Positions 1-8,543 are shown, counted from the stretch's first letter. The stretch: DNA of 43,960 bases from Candidatus Phyllobacterium onerii (GCF_028331445.1 NZ_JAQMHX010000025.1:1-43960), one strand, 5' to 3'. Numbers and translations: made by a program. The notes: a model not told the origin generated them from the sequence alone.

Positions 1-21
1 ACCGGCTGAAAAGAGGATCAG

Positions 22-390
22 GTGGAAAAGCTGCCATGGACGATTGCTGTCGTGGAGGACGATCCGAGTATGTTGAAAAGTGTTCAGCGGCTGCTCAATG
101 TCCACGGATATACGACACAAGCATATTCGTCGGCCGAAGATTATCTGGATCGCCCCGTCACTAAGATCGACTGCCTCGTGCTCGACGTCGATCTTGGCGG
201 CATGTCCGGGATCGAATTGCAGCGCCAATTGAGGGACGCCGGCTCAAAACTTCCGGTGATTTTCATGACCGCTCTCGAAGACGATGCTTTGGAAGCGGAA
301 GCGGCCCGGACAGGCTGCATTGCGTATTTGCGCAAGCCATTTGCCGCCACCTCCCTGATCGACGCCATCGACAAGGCGTTGGCCGCTTAG
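22..390 (+). CDS. Single-domain response regulator, FixJ-type receiver
   Basis: A 122-residue protein made only of a CheY-like receiver domain; there is no output domain. The acidic pair is E12-D13-D14, the phospho-acceptor is D55 in the LVLDVD strand, and the switch residues are T83 (FMTA) and K105 (RKPF). The receiver sequence resembles FixJ/NarL-class regulators, which normally carry a C-terminal HTH of about 80 residues that is absent here. It starts at GTG 22 with GAGG a few bases upstream. By family knowledge such stand-alone receivers act through protein contacts in phosphorelays; the partner kinase is not in the window. It lies 88 bp upstream of a cluster of secreted envelope proteins on the same strand, so a link to envelope or surface control is only an inference. 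Confidence 0.9.
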   Translation: MEKLPWTIAVVEDDPSMLKSVQRLLNVHGYTTQAYSSAEDYLDRPVTKIDCLVLDVDLGGMSGIELQRQLRDAGSKLPVIFMTALEDDALEAEAARTGCIAYLRKPFAATSLIDAIDKALAA

Positions 391-478
391 GCGAACGATT
401 GCCTTCCCTTAAGGACAATAGCCACTTCTCAGCCATTCGATAGACTGCCGCTGGAAATCAATCTCGGGAGTATCAGCA

Positions 479-901
479 ATGAACAGATCTAGTTTAATTG
501 GCGGGGCGATTGTGATCGCTTCGCTATCCTTGGCTGGGATTGGTCGAGCCGATACGATGAGTTATGCCGATGCGGTGACGGCGCTTGCCAAGGACTGTGG
601 CGCGGACATCAAGAAGGTCTGTAAGGGCCTCAATCTCGGCAATAACCGGATACAGGACTGCCTGCAGCAAAACCAAGCAAAGGTTTCGCCCACCTGTACC
701 TCCACGCTGGGACAGGTGACCGCTTCGATCCAGCAACGGCAGGCGGCGCAGACCGGGTTCTTCAAGATATGTGCGCACGATGCCGCGCAGTACTGCGGGG
801 GCGTCAAAGGGGAGGGCAACATTCTGGCCTGTCTGTTGAATTCGAAACGCGTCGACAACGGCAAATGCAACCAGGCAATCACAGATGCGGGATGGCGCTA
901 G
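479..901 (+). CDS. Secreted protein with two tandem GLG1-type cysteine-rich repeats
   Basis: A 140-residue exported protein. Residues 1-24 form a signal peptide (basic start, hydrophobic core, cleavage near GRADT). The mature part holds eight cysteines in two equal blocks: C40, C48, C61, C73 and C98, C106, C118, C130. Their spacing (7, 12, 11 and 7, 11, 11 residues) is that of the cysteine-rich repeat named after Golgi apparatus protein 1. Two internal disulfides per repeat are expected in the periplasm. Bacterial members have no settled function. The start has CGGGAG upstream. An OmpA-like gene follows after 27 bp and a lipoprotein after that, so the three probably form one envelope transcription unit. 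Confidence 0.8.
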   Translation: MNRSSLIGGAIVIASLSLAGIGRADTMSYADAVTALAKDCGADIKKVCKGLNLGNNRIQDCLQQNQAKVSPTCTSTLGQVTASIQQRQAAQTGFFKICAHDAAQYCGGVKGEGNILACLLNSKRVDNGKCNQAITDAGWR

Positions 902-928
902 ATCATGACCACAATCGAGGGAAAGAAA

Positions 929-1498
929 ATGTTTGTTCGTCACCTTCGCGCGGGATTGGCGCTGGGACTTTTGCTCGCCGCCGGCAATGCCTCGGCTCAG
1001 CAGCTCAACAATCAGCAGCTGATCAGCACTCTGAGCCAGATCTCCAAGGCAGCGCCCGTCATCGATCCGGCTTTGCTCACGCAGGAAGCCAATGCCAATG
1101 TTGGCAAAGGCGTTGCCGGCCAGCCGAACTGGAGCCAGCTTGCCAACCTGTCGCAGCTGCTCGTCGAGATTGATTTCGAGAATGATTCTATCGCCATCGA
1201 ACCGAAGTCATACCGGACGGTCGGCCTGATCGCCGATGCCCTGCATCATCCCAATTTGATGTTTTACCAGTTCCTGGTGGTTGGACACACCAGTTCGACG
1301 GGCGATGCCAAACACAATCTGAAGCTGAGCCAGCAGCGCGCCGATGCGATTACGGAAGCCTTGGCAACGACGTTTGCCATTCCGCGCAACCGGCTTTCTT
1401 CCGTTGGCGTGGGCCAGGAGATGCCCGTCGATCCGGCCAACCCGAAGGCCGCCGACAACCGGCGCGTGCAACTGATCAACCTTGGCCGGATCAAGTAA
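929..1498 (+). CDS. OmpA family protein (peptidoglycan-binding domain)
   Basis: A 189-residue exported protein. I chose ATG 929 over the in-frame ATG 905 because GAGGGAAAG sits just upstream and the protein then begins with a clean signal peptide (MFVRHLRAGLALG to NASA). The C-terminal ~110 residues match the OmpA C-terminal domain: an ID-F strand, the VGHTSSTGD segment, LSQQRADAI, GVGQ, and the closing AADNRRVQL signature, whose Asp and Arg contact diaminopimelate. Family role: non-covalent anchoring to peptidoglycan in the periplasm. There is no beta-barrel and no lipobox, so it is a soluble periplasmic OmpA-domain protein. It follows the Cys-repeat gene closely and is probably co-transcribed. 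Confidence 0.88.
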   Translation: MFVRHLRAGLALGLLLAAGNASAQQLNNQQLISTLSQISKAAPVIDPALLTQEANANVGKGVAGQPNWSQLANLSQLLVEIDFENDSIAIEPKSYRTVGLIADALHHPNLMFYQFLVVGHTSSTGDAKHNLKLSQQRADAITEALATTFAIPRNRLSSVGVGQEMPVDPANPKAADNRRVQLINLGRIK

Positions 1499-1607
1499 CG
1501 GGCAATGCGACGTATCGGGCGTTTGCAGGGCGTTGTGACAGAACATCTGATTGTCATATTTGGAGAAACATCCAGCGGGGGGCTCGGAGCAATATGGGGA
1601 ACACAGA

Positions 1608-1955
1608 ATGCGCGCTGCAATTGCAATATTGATACTAGCGATGATGTCTCTTACCGGATGCCAGTCGAATGGCACCACTTCTGACGGCGTGCCAGCATCA
1701 GCCGCGCCGCCTGCCATGGATGCGACCGCTACCACGGCGGAGGGCGCACCGGTCGACCTTGCCGATCTGGTAAATGCCCCTGCCGCCGGCGCTCAAGCTC
1801 AGATGCGCGCGCGCGGGTACTCGTTTACCCAACAGCAAGGTTCGATCACGTATTGGTGGAATCCCAAAACGACGATCTGCGCAACGACAGTAACCAGCAA
1901 CGGGACGTTTCAAACTATCGGAACGGCAACAATGCGCTACTGTGGCCAGCAATAA
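1608..1955 (+). CDS. Small lipoprotein of unknown function
   Basis: A 115-residue protein. ATG 1608 is preferred over earlier in-frame codons because GGGGAA lies upstream and the product then starts with a lipoprotein signal peptide ending in the lipobox LTGC (Cys at about residue 17). The mature part starts with a low-complexity Ser/Thr/Ala/Pro stretch, followed by a compact domain containing AQMRARGYSFTQQQGS, YWWNP and a late pair of cysteines (TTICATT and MRYCGQQ) that could form a disulfide. I do not recognise the domain, although small lipoproteins with a YWWN-type motif are common in rhizobia. It is 109 bp behind the OmpA gene on the same strand. Confidence 0.75.
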   Translation: MRAAIAILILAMMSLTGCQSNGTTSDGVPASAAPPAMDATATTAEGAPVDLADLVNAPAAGAQAQMRARGYSFTQQQGSITYWWNPKTTICATTVTSNGTFQTIGTATMRYCGQQ

Positions 1956-2139
1956 TTATCGCGGTGCAATCAAATAGCCGGACGTCGCCTTTTGGCGCCC
2001 AGAGAAATAACTGGAAGGCGTGTTCACCAGCCCCCAGAAACACGTGAGCCCTTCGCCGGCCCTTCTTCGCTTATGGCAACGCGCGGTCGCGCGAAAGCTG
2101 TTTACGAGATGATCGACGGCACCCCTCCTTCCGCGACGA

Positions 2140-2469
2140 GTTCGCTGGGGCCACCGAAGGCGGAGGCCACTTGGCAACCAGGAGAGGCAGATGGGATCAA
2201 TCAGAATCCTTGCTATGGATCATTGCCTCCGCCGCTTTCACGGTCCATCTCGCCAACTTTGCAGATTGCAATGCAAGCTATGGACCTTGGGCGCGGTCGT
2301 CGGCCTGATGACGTGGACCTGAATCTCCTTGATAATCCTGATCTTCGGAGCCGAACTTAATGCAAAACTCGAGCAGCAAACTGCGAAGGACAGCACCACC
2401 GGTGCACCACGTCCCATGGCAGAGCGGGGAGCGGTGGTTGCACACACCTTGGACGAGTCGACAGGTTAG
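2140..2469 (+). pseudogene. Remnant of a YihY/UPF0761 family membrane protein gene (C-terminal part)
   Basis: No frame is open through this stretch, but joining frames gives the C-terminus of the YihY/UPF0761 (formerly 'ribonuclease BN') family. One frame reads SLLWIIASAAFTVHLANF then NASYG near 2199-2285. After a one-base loss at about 2286 it continues LGAVVGLMTW. A TGA at about 2320 replaces what should be Trp, and the frame continues ISLIILIFGAELNAKLEQQ and ends TLDESTG with TAG at 2467-2469. Further upstream GPPKAEATW recalls the GPSR..KWRW segment of the family, again out of frame. The 5' two thirds are missing. This is decay with several lesions, not one sequencing error. Confidence 0.75.
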
Positions 2470-2681
2470 GAATCGACCGTGCTGTTGATTTTCCCCTCGA
2501 CGGCTCCGAGGTTTACGTCTCCCGCACGGAGTTCGAGAACCGGCCGGAAAAGCTTTGGGCGGAACGCGGGGGCCGAGGCTCCACGGTTGGAACGACGACA
2601 AGTATTCCATCTAGAATCAGTTCCTGCCAACATCAGCCTTGCCGGCGTAAGCAATGTGCCCAGAGAGTTCAACTCTGCAGA
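2470..2681. other. Gap without a supported gene
   Basis: Between the decayed YihY gene and the end of the dioxygenase gene. A short palindrome (AGAGTT, one base, AACTCT) at 2664-2676 lies just downstream of the dioxygenase stop codon but has no T-run, so it is not a convincing terminator. I see no coding frame I would defend. Confidence 0.4.
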
Positions 2682-3521
2682 TTATTCAGGATCGGCACCC
2701 ATAACCAATCCTTCGATGTCGTGCTTTTGAATCACAGGTTCCAACGCATCGACCACCCGACATACCAAATGCTCTTTCACTGAATCGGGTAAGGCATCGA
2801 AATAGGTTTGGGTCACCATCAGGTCATGCAGCTCCGCGTGTCCTGCTCCGGGAGCATCGACCCCGAGCACCAGCACGGGTCGGGCAATCGGCGATGCATG
2901 TGCTGTTCCCCTATGCACGGTCAGCGCCGAACGGCAGGAAATATCGCCGAGTTGGGGAAACTTGCGAACGGCTTTGCTCTGAAACTCCTGCCAGCTCTCC
3001 TTGGGCGGAAACATTTCATGCTTCCACGCACGACCGTCAATGTATTGCGTGCCAAGCGCGACTTCAAACGGCCCCATGTCGTCCGTGACATCCACACCCG
3101 TCAAGTTAAAAGCCAGGGACGTGACGCGCCGATCTGCATAGGTTTCTGCCGGAGAGGGGAAATCTCTGTGCCAAGGTTGATATTTGGCACCTTGGAAAGG
3201 AACATCAAAACCGATTTCGACAATTTGGTAGTCCTTTCCAAGCGTCTTTTCACACATCCCTACAACCCACGGGTGCGTAACAAGGTCAACAAAGCCTCCA
3301 AATTCCTCAGGATGGATTTCCACATACCAGCGCCGCGGGCCGCGTCCTACTGCTCCGCCTGGCTGCTGAATCGCAGACCAGAAAGCGGTCATCATATCTT
3401 CGCGCATCGATTCAGCCCATTCGCGCGGAAACGCTGATTTCCTACCAACGATTCCATCGGTCGTTAGCATCAGTAGATCGCGTTCAATTTCGTCAGCTAG
3501 CGGTTGACCAGTGCTGCTCAT
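2682..3521 (-). CDS. Phytanoyl-CoA dioxygenase (PhyH) family Fe(II)/2-oxoglutarate oxygenase
   Basis: A 279-residue cytoplasmic protein. The iron-binding triad typical of PhyH-like oxygenases is visible: H118-x-D120 in PWHRD and the distal H203 in TVHRGTAH, with R214 (ARPVLVLG) placed to bind 2-oxoglutarate. The DMGPFEVALGTQ segment between them is also typical of the family. These enzymes hydroxylate small molecules or lipids; the substrate is not readable here. The start ATG at 3519-3521 has GAGG upstream. It is alone on the minus strand with an AT-rich promoter region and no neighbour that suggests a pathway. PhyH-family assignment is firm, specificity unknown. Confidence 0.88.
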   Translation of the reverse strand: MSSTGQPLADEIERDLLMLTTDGIVGRKSAFPREWAESMREDMMTAFWSAIQQPGGAVGRGPRRWYVEIHPEEFGGFVDLVTHPWVVGMCEKTLGKDYQIVEIGFDVPFQGAKYQPWHRDFPSPAETYADRRVTSLAFNLTGVDVTDDMGPFEVALGTQYIDGRAWKHEMFPPKESWQEFQSKAVRKFPQLGDISCRSALTVHRGTAHASPIARPVLVLGVDAPGAGHAELHDLMVTQTYFDALPDSVKEHLVCRVVDALEPVIQKHDIEGLVMGADPE

Positions 3522-3559
3522 GGTAACCTCGCACAGTTTATTATTATCAATATGGACGG

Positions 3560-3571
3560 TTATAATTATAA
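3560..3571 (-). promoter_or_regulatory. AT-rich palindrome over a possible -10 box of the dioxygenase gene
   Basis: A perfect 12-bp palindrome (TTATAATTATAA), about 39 bp upstream of the dioxygenase start. On the minus strand it contains TATAAT, so it could be the -10 element or an operator over it. No good -35 hexamer was found at 17 bp, so this is tentative. Confidence 0.3.
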
Positions 3572-3695
3572 GTCAATTAAGCTGAACACTTGTTTGTGTA
3601 AGCCGATTTGGAATTTTCGCAGCCGGAGGGCGTCCGGGTGATCAACCTGTGGCGCAGCAGGAGCAAAGCATAACCGCAAAGGAGGTGCATGCCAG

Positions 3696-3899
3696 CTATT
3701 GTCTGGTCAAGCCGAGTTCGGCGCAACAGGCAACAAACTCATCCGGGGTCATTGGGCCGTATCCGTCAACATCTACCTTGAGGACTGAATGCTCGCGCAT
3801 CGCTGCAAGCGCATCCTTGGCATTGCTGAACGTTTTGACGGTACTTGTTAGTATCTCATCCGGGATGAATATGCGTATTTTTGCGTTAGGGTTGATCAT
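3696..3899 (-). CDS. Small hypothetical protein (67 aa)
   Basis: A 67-residue protein beginning MINPNAKIRIFIPDEI and ending AELGLTRQ. I chose the ATG at 3897-3899 because AGGA lies about 8 bp upstream and the residues before it in the open frame look non-coding (Arg/Ser/Pro rich). Composition is that of a small soluble alpha/beta protein: a strand, a helix (NAKDALAAMRE), a strand (LKVDVDG) and a closing helix starting MTPDEFVACC. I do not recognise a family. It is isolated, upstream of the dioxygenase gene on the same strand with a gap of about 175 bp. Confidence 0.4.
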   Translation of the reverse strand: MINPNAKIRIFIPDEILTSTVKTFSNAKDALAAMREHSVLKVDVDGYGPMTPDEFVACCAELGLTRQ

Positions 3900-4697
3900 C
3901 ACGAGGTCCTGGGTGAATAAGCAGCAGAATAACATCAAATCATAATGACCGCGATCACCGCCCATGCGGCCTGGTGAGCCGATTTTAGCAGGCGGACGCC
4001 GCACCGAACTACTAAACTCTAATGAATCGCGACGGGCAAGTCCGGACCCGGCCTGCCGGATACGCACTACAATCGCGGGCCGGGTCACTGACACTCGCGG
4101 CCGAGCGCCTCTGACCTTGATCAGGCTGTCAGTGAAAATGACGGTGAGCCTGTCACCGCCTGGTATCAGCCACGAATTGGGGCAGGGGAGTCATCAGGGA
4201 CACAGCCGACTGTCTCGGCAGGCTGGAAACTCAAGCATAAAAACTTGGTTCCGCGCCGCTACGATTGTGTTGAAGAACGAGGCTCATTGATTGCCAAATA
4301 ATTCGGTGAGGCTTGACCTCACTTGCGTCCTGGAAGAAGACCGCTGCTGACAATCCTTAGATCAGCATCTACAAATGTGCTGCTATTGCAAGAAAGGAAA
4401 CTGACCATCTGGGTGTGTCTTGTACGGCTGCCGCTGCTTTGTAACTGCACAGATCCTGTCGGCGTAAATGTGCGGAGGACATTTATCCGGGCGTAACCGT
4501 CACGTCGCTGCTGCCAATGAGATTCATCGGGTGGTCCGATCATTGGCGACCCATCAGGAGCATCCTCTATAGTCAATCCGTATGTCGAAGTGAACGGCGA
4601 CATGTATCGAAGTCTCGCCGGCTGTTGCTGGGTCCCTCACCAATCTGCCGAACAGCCACCGACCACCACGTGTCAGGGTGTATCCGCTCAACTTGTC
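3900..4697. other. Long stretch without a defensible gene
   Basis: About 800 bp between the small hypothetical and the bd-oxidase operon. A minus-strand reading at 4319-4603 (starting MSPFTSTYGLTIEDAPDG) is somewhat protein-like but has no ribosome site or family I recognise. The rest shows short overlapping frames only. It may be eroded coding sequence, like the YihY remnant nearby. Confidence 0.4.
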
Positions 4698-4847
4698 TCA
4701 AACAGTAAGACCGGCAATACTCATGAGGACGCGAAAAAGACCGGCTACAACTGCGAGTGCTGCCACGCTTGCGGCCCAGATTAGCACCAGCCATCCCAGC
4801 CGTCGAAGCCGGCCGTGCTCGGGTACAGGAGACCGTTCCGACGGCAT
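4698..4847 (-). CDS. DUF2474 small membrane peptide of the bd-type oxidase
   Basis: A 49-residue protein with a basic N-terminus and one transmembrane helix (RRLGWLVLIWAASVAALAVV), then LMSIAGLT. This is the pattern of DUF2474 peptides encoded directly after cydB in cyanide-insensitive-type operons, functionally comparable to CydX (stabilising the oxidase). Its ATG (4845-4847) overlaps the cydB stop as TGATG, which indicates translational coupling and decides the start. It closes the cydAB operon. Confidence 0.85.
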   Translation of the reverse strand: MPSERSPVPEHGRLRRLGWLVLIWAASVAALAVVAGLFRVLMSIAGLTV

Positions 4848-5854
4848 CAGTGATAGCCTTCGCCTGGTTTTACCTTTCCTCGGAAGACGTAATATGACCA
4901 CGCCGTGTAGGCCAGAATGCACGGTATCACGAGGAGCGCGCCGACAAGGGTGAAACCCATACTCTCCGCTGGACCTGCCGCTTCCCAAATGGATATCGCA
5001 GGGGGCACTATATTTGGCCAAAGGCTTATAGCGAGCCCGCTGTAGCCTAAAAACAGTAAGAACAAGGTGAACAAAAAAGGCCCGACGTGGGGCTCACCCC
5101 TAAGCAGGCGAAGGATGGCCCAAGTTGTAGCCAATACAAGCGCTGGCACCGGGGCAAAAAACAACATATTCGGTAAGGCGAACCAGCGGTTTGCGACATC
5201 GGCATGCGCCAGCGGTGTCCAAATACTGACGATGATGATAATTGCAAGCACTGCCAGGGTGGCTGGGCGCGCCAGCTTGATCATACTGCGCTGCAATTCG
5301 CCTTCGGTTTTCATGATTAGCCACGTGCAGCCAAGCAGCGCATATGCCACAACCAGCGCTGCCCCCGTGAAGAGACTGAACGGGGTAAGCCAATCGAGAA
5401 CACCGCCGCTGAATGCGGCATCCTTGACCTCAAAGCCATTGATAAAACCTCCAAGCGCAAGTCCCTGCGAGCAAGTTGCAACATACGATCCCCAGGCAAA
5501 GGCTTTGTCCCAAAATGGCTTATGACTGTCATTTGCTTTGAAGCGAAATTCGAATGCCACACCTCTCCAGATGAGGCCTCCGAGCATCAAAAAGAGAGGA
5601 AAATACAAAGCGCTGAGGATGATTGAATAGGCAAGCGGAAAGGCCGCCAACAAAGCCGCGCCGCCAAGGACGAGCCACGTTTCATTGCCGTCCCATACGG
5701 GGGCGACGGTGTTGACCATCGTATCGCGGTCATCGCGGTCCGGCACGAACGGAAAGAGGATCCCGATGCCGAGATCGAAACCATCCATGATGACATACAT
5801 CATCAACCCGAATGCGATTATGATTGCCCAAATTAGCGGAAGGTCAATTCCCAT
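4847..5854 (-). CDS. cydB: Cytochrome bd-type ubiquinol oxidase subunit II
   Basis: A 335-residue integral membrane protein, subunit II of a bd-type quinol oxidase. The start used is ATG 5852-5854, giving MGIDLPLIWAII; it lies two bases after the cydA stop (TAGCATG). Family hallmarks: the MDGFDLGIG motif near residue 25, APVWDGNETWL, the WRGVAFEFR loop, and eight to nine hydrophobic segments. It pairs with CydA in the inner membrane to reduce O2 with electrons from ubiquinol. Presence of a DUF2474 peptide instead of CydX points to the cyanide-insensitive oxidase (CIO) branch. It is translationally coupled to its neighbours on both sides. Confidence 0.95.
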   Translation of the reverse strand: MGIDLPLIWAIIIAFGLMMYVIMDGFDLGIGILFPFVPDRDDRDTMVNTVAPVWDGNETWLVLGGAALLAAFPLAYSIILSALYFPLFLMLGGLIWRGVAFEFRFKANDSHKPFWDKAFAWGSYVATCSQGLALGGFINGFEVKDAAFSGGVLDWLTPFSLFTGAALVVAYALLGCTWLIMKTEGELQRSMIKLARPATLAVLAIIIIVSIWTPLAHADVANRWFALPNMLFFAPVPALVLATTWAILRLLRGEPHVGPFLFTLFLLFLGYSGLAISLWPNIVPPAISIWEAAGPAESMGFTLVGALLVIPCILAYTAWSYYVFRGKVKPGEGYH

Positions 5855-5855
5855 G

Positions 5856-7289
5856 CTATCGGTCCTCGCTTTCCGGTAGATCAATTGTTGGATCCACGTC
5901 GTCGGGCGCGGCCGAAAGTGGCCTGGCCGGCCGCTGTGTCTGATGCGAACCGTGCCGTTCAGAATCAGAAATGTCCGCCGGCCCTGCGGCCACCAGCCTC
6001 AACATATAACTCACGCCGGTGCCGAAAACTGCGATGTAGATCACAATGAAAACCAGCAGCGTCGTCGACAGCGCCAGAGCCGAATGGTTCGACACGGCAT
6101 CCTTGGTTCGCATGACACCATAGACCACCCAAGGTTGCCTGCCGATCTCGGTGGTAAGCCATCCAGCGAGTATGGCGATCAGTCCGCAGGGCCCCATCGC
6201 AACGGCAAAGCGCAAGAACGGCTTCGATTGGTACAAGGTTCGGCGATACCGTAACAGCAAGCTCCATACACCCAACAAGAGCATGAGGACACCCAAACCC
6301 ACCATGACGCGAAATGTCCAGAAAACCACCGTTGAATTTGGCCGGTCGTCGGGAGCAAACTCCTTAAGCCCGGGAAACTGGCCATTCCATTCATGGGTAA
6401 GGATGAGGCTGCTGAGATGAGGAATTTCCACCGCGAATTTCGTCTTTTCAGCCGCCATGTCGGGCCATCCGAACAGTATAAGCGGCACGCTTTGTCCCGG
6501 CGTGTTTCCCCAGTGGCCCTCCATCGCTGCAATCTTGGCGGGTTGATATTTGAGGGTGTTTAGGCCATGGGCGTCGCCGAGTGCGATTTGCAACGGCGTG
6601 ACGAGAACCAGCATCCACATGGCCATCGATAGCATAATGCGTATCGGACGAATATCATTGCCCCGAAGCAGATGCCACGCACCGGATGCGCCGACGAAAA
6701 GGGCGGTAGCAAGGAATGCCGCCACGGTCATATGCGCCAGTCTGTAGGGAAAGGAGGGATTGAAAATGACCTGCAGCCAGTCTACCGGAACAACGCGGCC
6801 ACTGATAATTTCGTATCCTTGCGGTGTCTGCATCCAGCTGTTCGATGCAAGGATCCAAGTTGCAGACACGAGTGTTCCGATTGCCACCATGATGGTGGCG
6901 AACCAATGCAGGCCTGGACCCACCTTGTTCCATCCGAACAGCATGACACCGAGAAAACCCGCCTCGAGGAAGAATGCGGTTAGCACTTCATAGGTGAGCA
7001 ACGGGCCGGTGATACTTCCTGCAAATGCAGAAAAATAGCTCCAATTCGTGCCGAACTGGTAGGCCATGACAATGCCAGATACCACCCCCATGGCAAAATT
7101 AACCGCGAAAATTTTCGACCAGAAATGGTACAGGTCGCGATGGACGACGTCCTGCTTCCACAACCACAAGCCTTCAAGAACGGCGAGGTAGCTTGCAAGA
7201 CCGATCGTGATTGCCGGGAAAATAATGTGGAATGAAATTGTAAAACCAAACTGAATTCGGGCCAGCTCAAGCGCAGTGAATCCGAGCAT
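5856..7289 (-). CDS. cydA: Cytochrome bd-type ubiquinol oxidase subunit I
   Basis: A 477-residue, multi-span membrane protein carrying the haems of the bd-type oxidase. I start at ATG 7287-7289 (MLGFTALELARIQFGF), with AGGA 8 bp upstream and agreement with the family N-terminus; an earlier in-frame start would add 19 residues of no known type. H21 (SFHIIFP) is the predicted haem ligand, YRLAHM holds the second His, and GRQPWVVYG is present. The quinol-binding loop around LKYQPAKIAAMEGHW is of the short type, as in CIO. The enzyme supports growth at low O2 or with cyanide or other inhibitors of haem-copper oxidases. First gene of a three-gene operon. Confidence 0.95.
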   Translation of the reverse strand: MLGFTALELARIQFGFTISFHIIFPAITIGLASYLAVLEGLWLWKQDVVHRDLYHFWSKIFAVNFAMGVVSGIVMAYQFGTNWSYFSAFAGSITGPLLTYEVLTAFFLEAGFLGVMLFGWNKVGPGLHWFATIMVAIGTLVSATWILASNSWMQTPQGYEIISGRVVPVDWLQVIFNPSFPYRLAHMTVAAFLATALFVGASGAWHLLRGNDIRPIRIMLSMAMWMLVLVTPLQIALGDAHGLNTLKYQPAKIAAMEGHWGNTPGQSVPLILFGWPDMAAEKTKFAVEIPHLSSLILTHEWNGQFPGLKEFAPDDRPNSTVVFWTFRVMVGLGVLMLLLGVWSLLLRYRRTLYQSKPFLRFAVAMGPCGLIAILAGWLTTEIGRQPWVVYGVMRTKDAVSNHSALALSTTLLVFIVIYIAVFGTGVSYMLRLVAAGPADISDSERHGSHQTQRPARPLSAAPDDVDPTIDLPESEDR

Positions 7290-7393
7290 GGAATTCGTTC
7301 CTGTGTTTGTAGCAATCTGCCCCGGCCCGAGAACGTCAGTAACCAAGACGCTGAGTTTTATACAAACCGTCCGCAGCCTATTGCTGGAAATTA

Positions 7394-7486
7394 CTATCGC
7401 TGCGGGAATTTGGCCACCAATAAATTGGCGATGGCAAGCAGTGCGGTCGCAATAAGACCGGCGGCCCAGAAGAGCTCAGCGCGAAA
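7394..7486 (-). pseudogene. Possible remnant: C-terminal transmembrane segment of a lost gene
   Basis: Read on the minus strand, this stretch gives FRAELFWAAGLIATALLAIA then NLLVAKFPQR and a TAG stop at 7394-7396. That is one clean transmembrane helix with a basic end. An in-frame TGA lies directly upstream (7487-7489) and no start codon is present, so it cannot be an intact gene. It looks like the tail of a small membrane protein that lost its front half. No family named. Confidence 0.3.
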
Positions 7487-7801
7487 TCAATGAACAAACG
7501 CATACGACAGTCACAAAATTATCCAATGGTCAGCAGCTCGCTTCCTGGATGCACGTTTCTGCTTCGGAGGCGTTTTTCGCCGCGCGACCAGACGAGCCCA
7601 CGGGCAGTGGCTCTATTTTGCGCCGTGGGCGTGGCGGGGACCCAATCCATCCATCATGAACATTGCAAATTTGGGTGATCATGCCACTGAACATTCCATC
7701 TTGGGCAGTTACGCGGCTCGGGACAGTCCAAGAAAATCTTCAACGTGCGGCTCTGGGAACCATTTGAGAAGCCGTTTGTTAGCAGCGCAAGACCGACTTT
7801 T

Positions 7802-7826
7802 GGAACGTGCCGTTGCGTTTAGCGTC
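7802..7826 (+). promoter_or_regulatory. Candidate EcfG (general stress sigma factor) promoter
   Basis: GGAAC at 7802-7806, then 16 bases, then CGTC at 7823-7826. The known alphaproteobacterial EcfG consensus is GGAAC-N16/17-CGTT, so this matches except for the last base. It lies 52 bp upstream of the 17M-type stress gene, a class often under EcfG control, which raises its credibility. Confidence 0.5.
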
Positions 7827-7878
7827 ACGTCCAAAACGGGCGGCATGAGAGTGGGATCAAACAACCGGAGACTGCAAA

Positions 7879-8505
7879 ATGTCCAGTTATAACGAAGTCT
7901 CAAGCGCGGATCATGACCCAAGCGCTTCCACTACATTGACGGCGTTTTACGAAGATCGCGAAATGGCGGAGCGAGCCGTATTGCGGTTGGTGGATGCCGG
8001 AATCGATCACAATAAAGTTCGTCTCGTCGAAGGCGACGACACCTTGGATCCAAACGCAACGTCCGACGAGCGCCGCATGGGCTTTTGGGAATCTATTGGC
8101 GATTTCTTTTTTCCCGCCGAGGATAGGGACGCGTACTTCGAGGGCGTTCGCCGCGGCGGGTTTTTGGTGACCGTCACGGAGGTGAGCGGCGAACTGGCCG
8201 ACAAAGCCCTTGACATTCTCGATGACGAGGGCAGCGTCGACATCGACGAAAGAGCGCAGTCGTGGCGTTCGGAAGGCTGGTCGCCAACGGCATCAGAAGA
8301 CTTGCCCCCCTCCCAGTACGACCGGACTGGCGATCCGCAGGTCTCAACCGTGGAGGGTGTCGCGAGTTCGTCGGGTGATGCAACGGCCGATGACATAGAC
8401 CGTCCGATGCTTGGCACCGAGGATGACGAAGTGCAACGTGTAGCCACGCGCGATACGAGTACCGGGCGCAAGCGAGCTCGATCCTACACACTGAAGCGCA
8501 GTTGA
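7879..8505 (+). CDS. General stress protein 17M-like domain protein, probably cut at the DUF2382 domain
   Basis: A 208-residue acidic cytoplasmic protein. Residues ~18-120 match the general stress protein 17M-like N-terminal domain: LTAFYEDREMAERAV, the LVDAGIDHNKVRLVEG strand, GFWESIGDFFFPAEDR, RRGGFLVTVT and ALDILDDEGSVDIDERA. The C-terminus ends VATRDTSTGRKRARSY, which resembles the opening of the YsnF/DUF2382 domain (..KRDxxxGRVRVRSY..) that follows in full-length relatives of about 300 residues. The stop comes just there, so a C-terminal truncation is likely. It begins 52 bp downstream of an EcfG-like promoter. Function: stress-associated, biochemical role unknown. It may still work, since 17M-only proteins exist. 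Confidence 0.82.
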   Translation: MSSYNEVSSADHDPSASTTLTAFYEDREMAERAVLRLVDAGIDHNKVRLVEGDDTLDPNATSDERRMGFWESIGDFFFPAEDRDAYFEGVRRGGFLVTVTEVSGELADKALDILDDEGSVDIDERAQSWRSEGWSPTASEDLPPSQYDRTGDPQVSTVEGVASSSGDATADDIDRPMLGTEDDEVQRVATRDTSTGRKRARSYTLKRS

Positions 8506-8543
8506 AGCAGCGTGGGAACTGACTGGCTTTTCCATGCCAAACC

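Larger units (their letters stand above)
7290..7878. other. Divergent intergenic region between cydA and the stress gene
   Basis: About 590 bp holding the promoters of cydA (minus) and of the 17M-type stress gene (plus). Two sub-elements are listed separately: a possible coding remnant (7394-7486) and an EcfG-like promoter (7802-7826). I searched by eye for an FNR box (TTGAT-N4-ATCAA) near cydA and found none. Confidence 0.5.
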
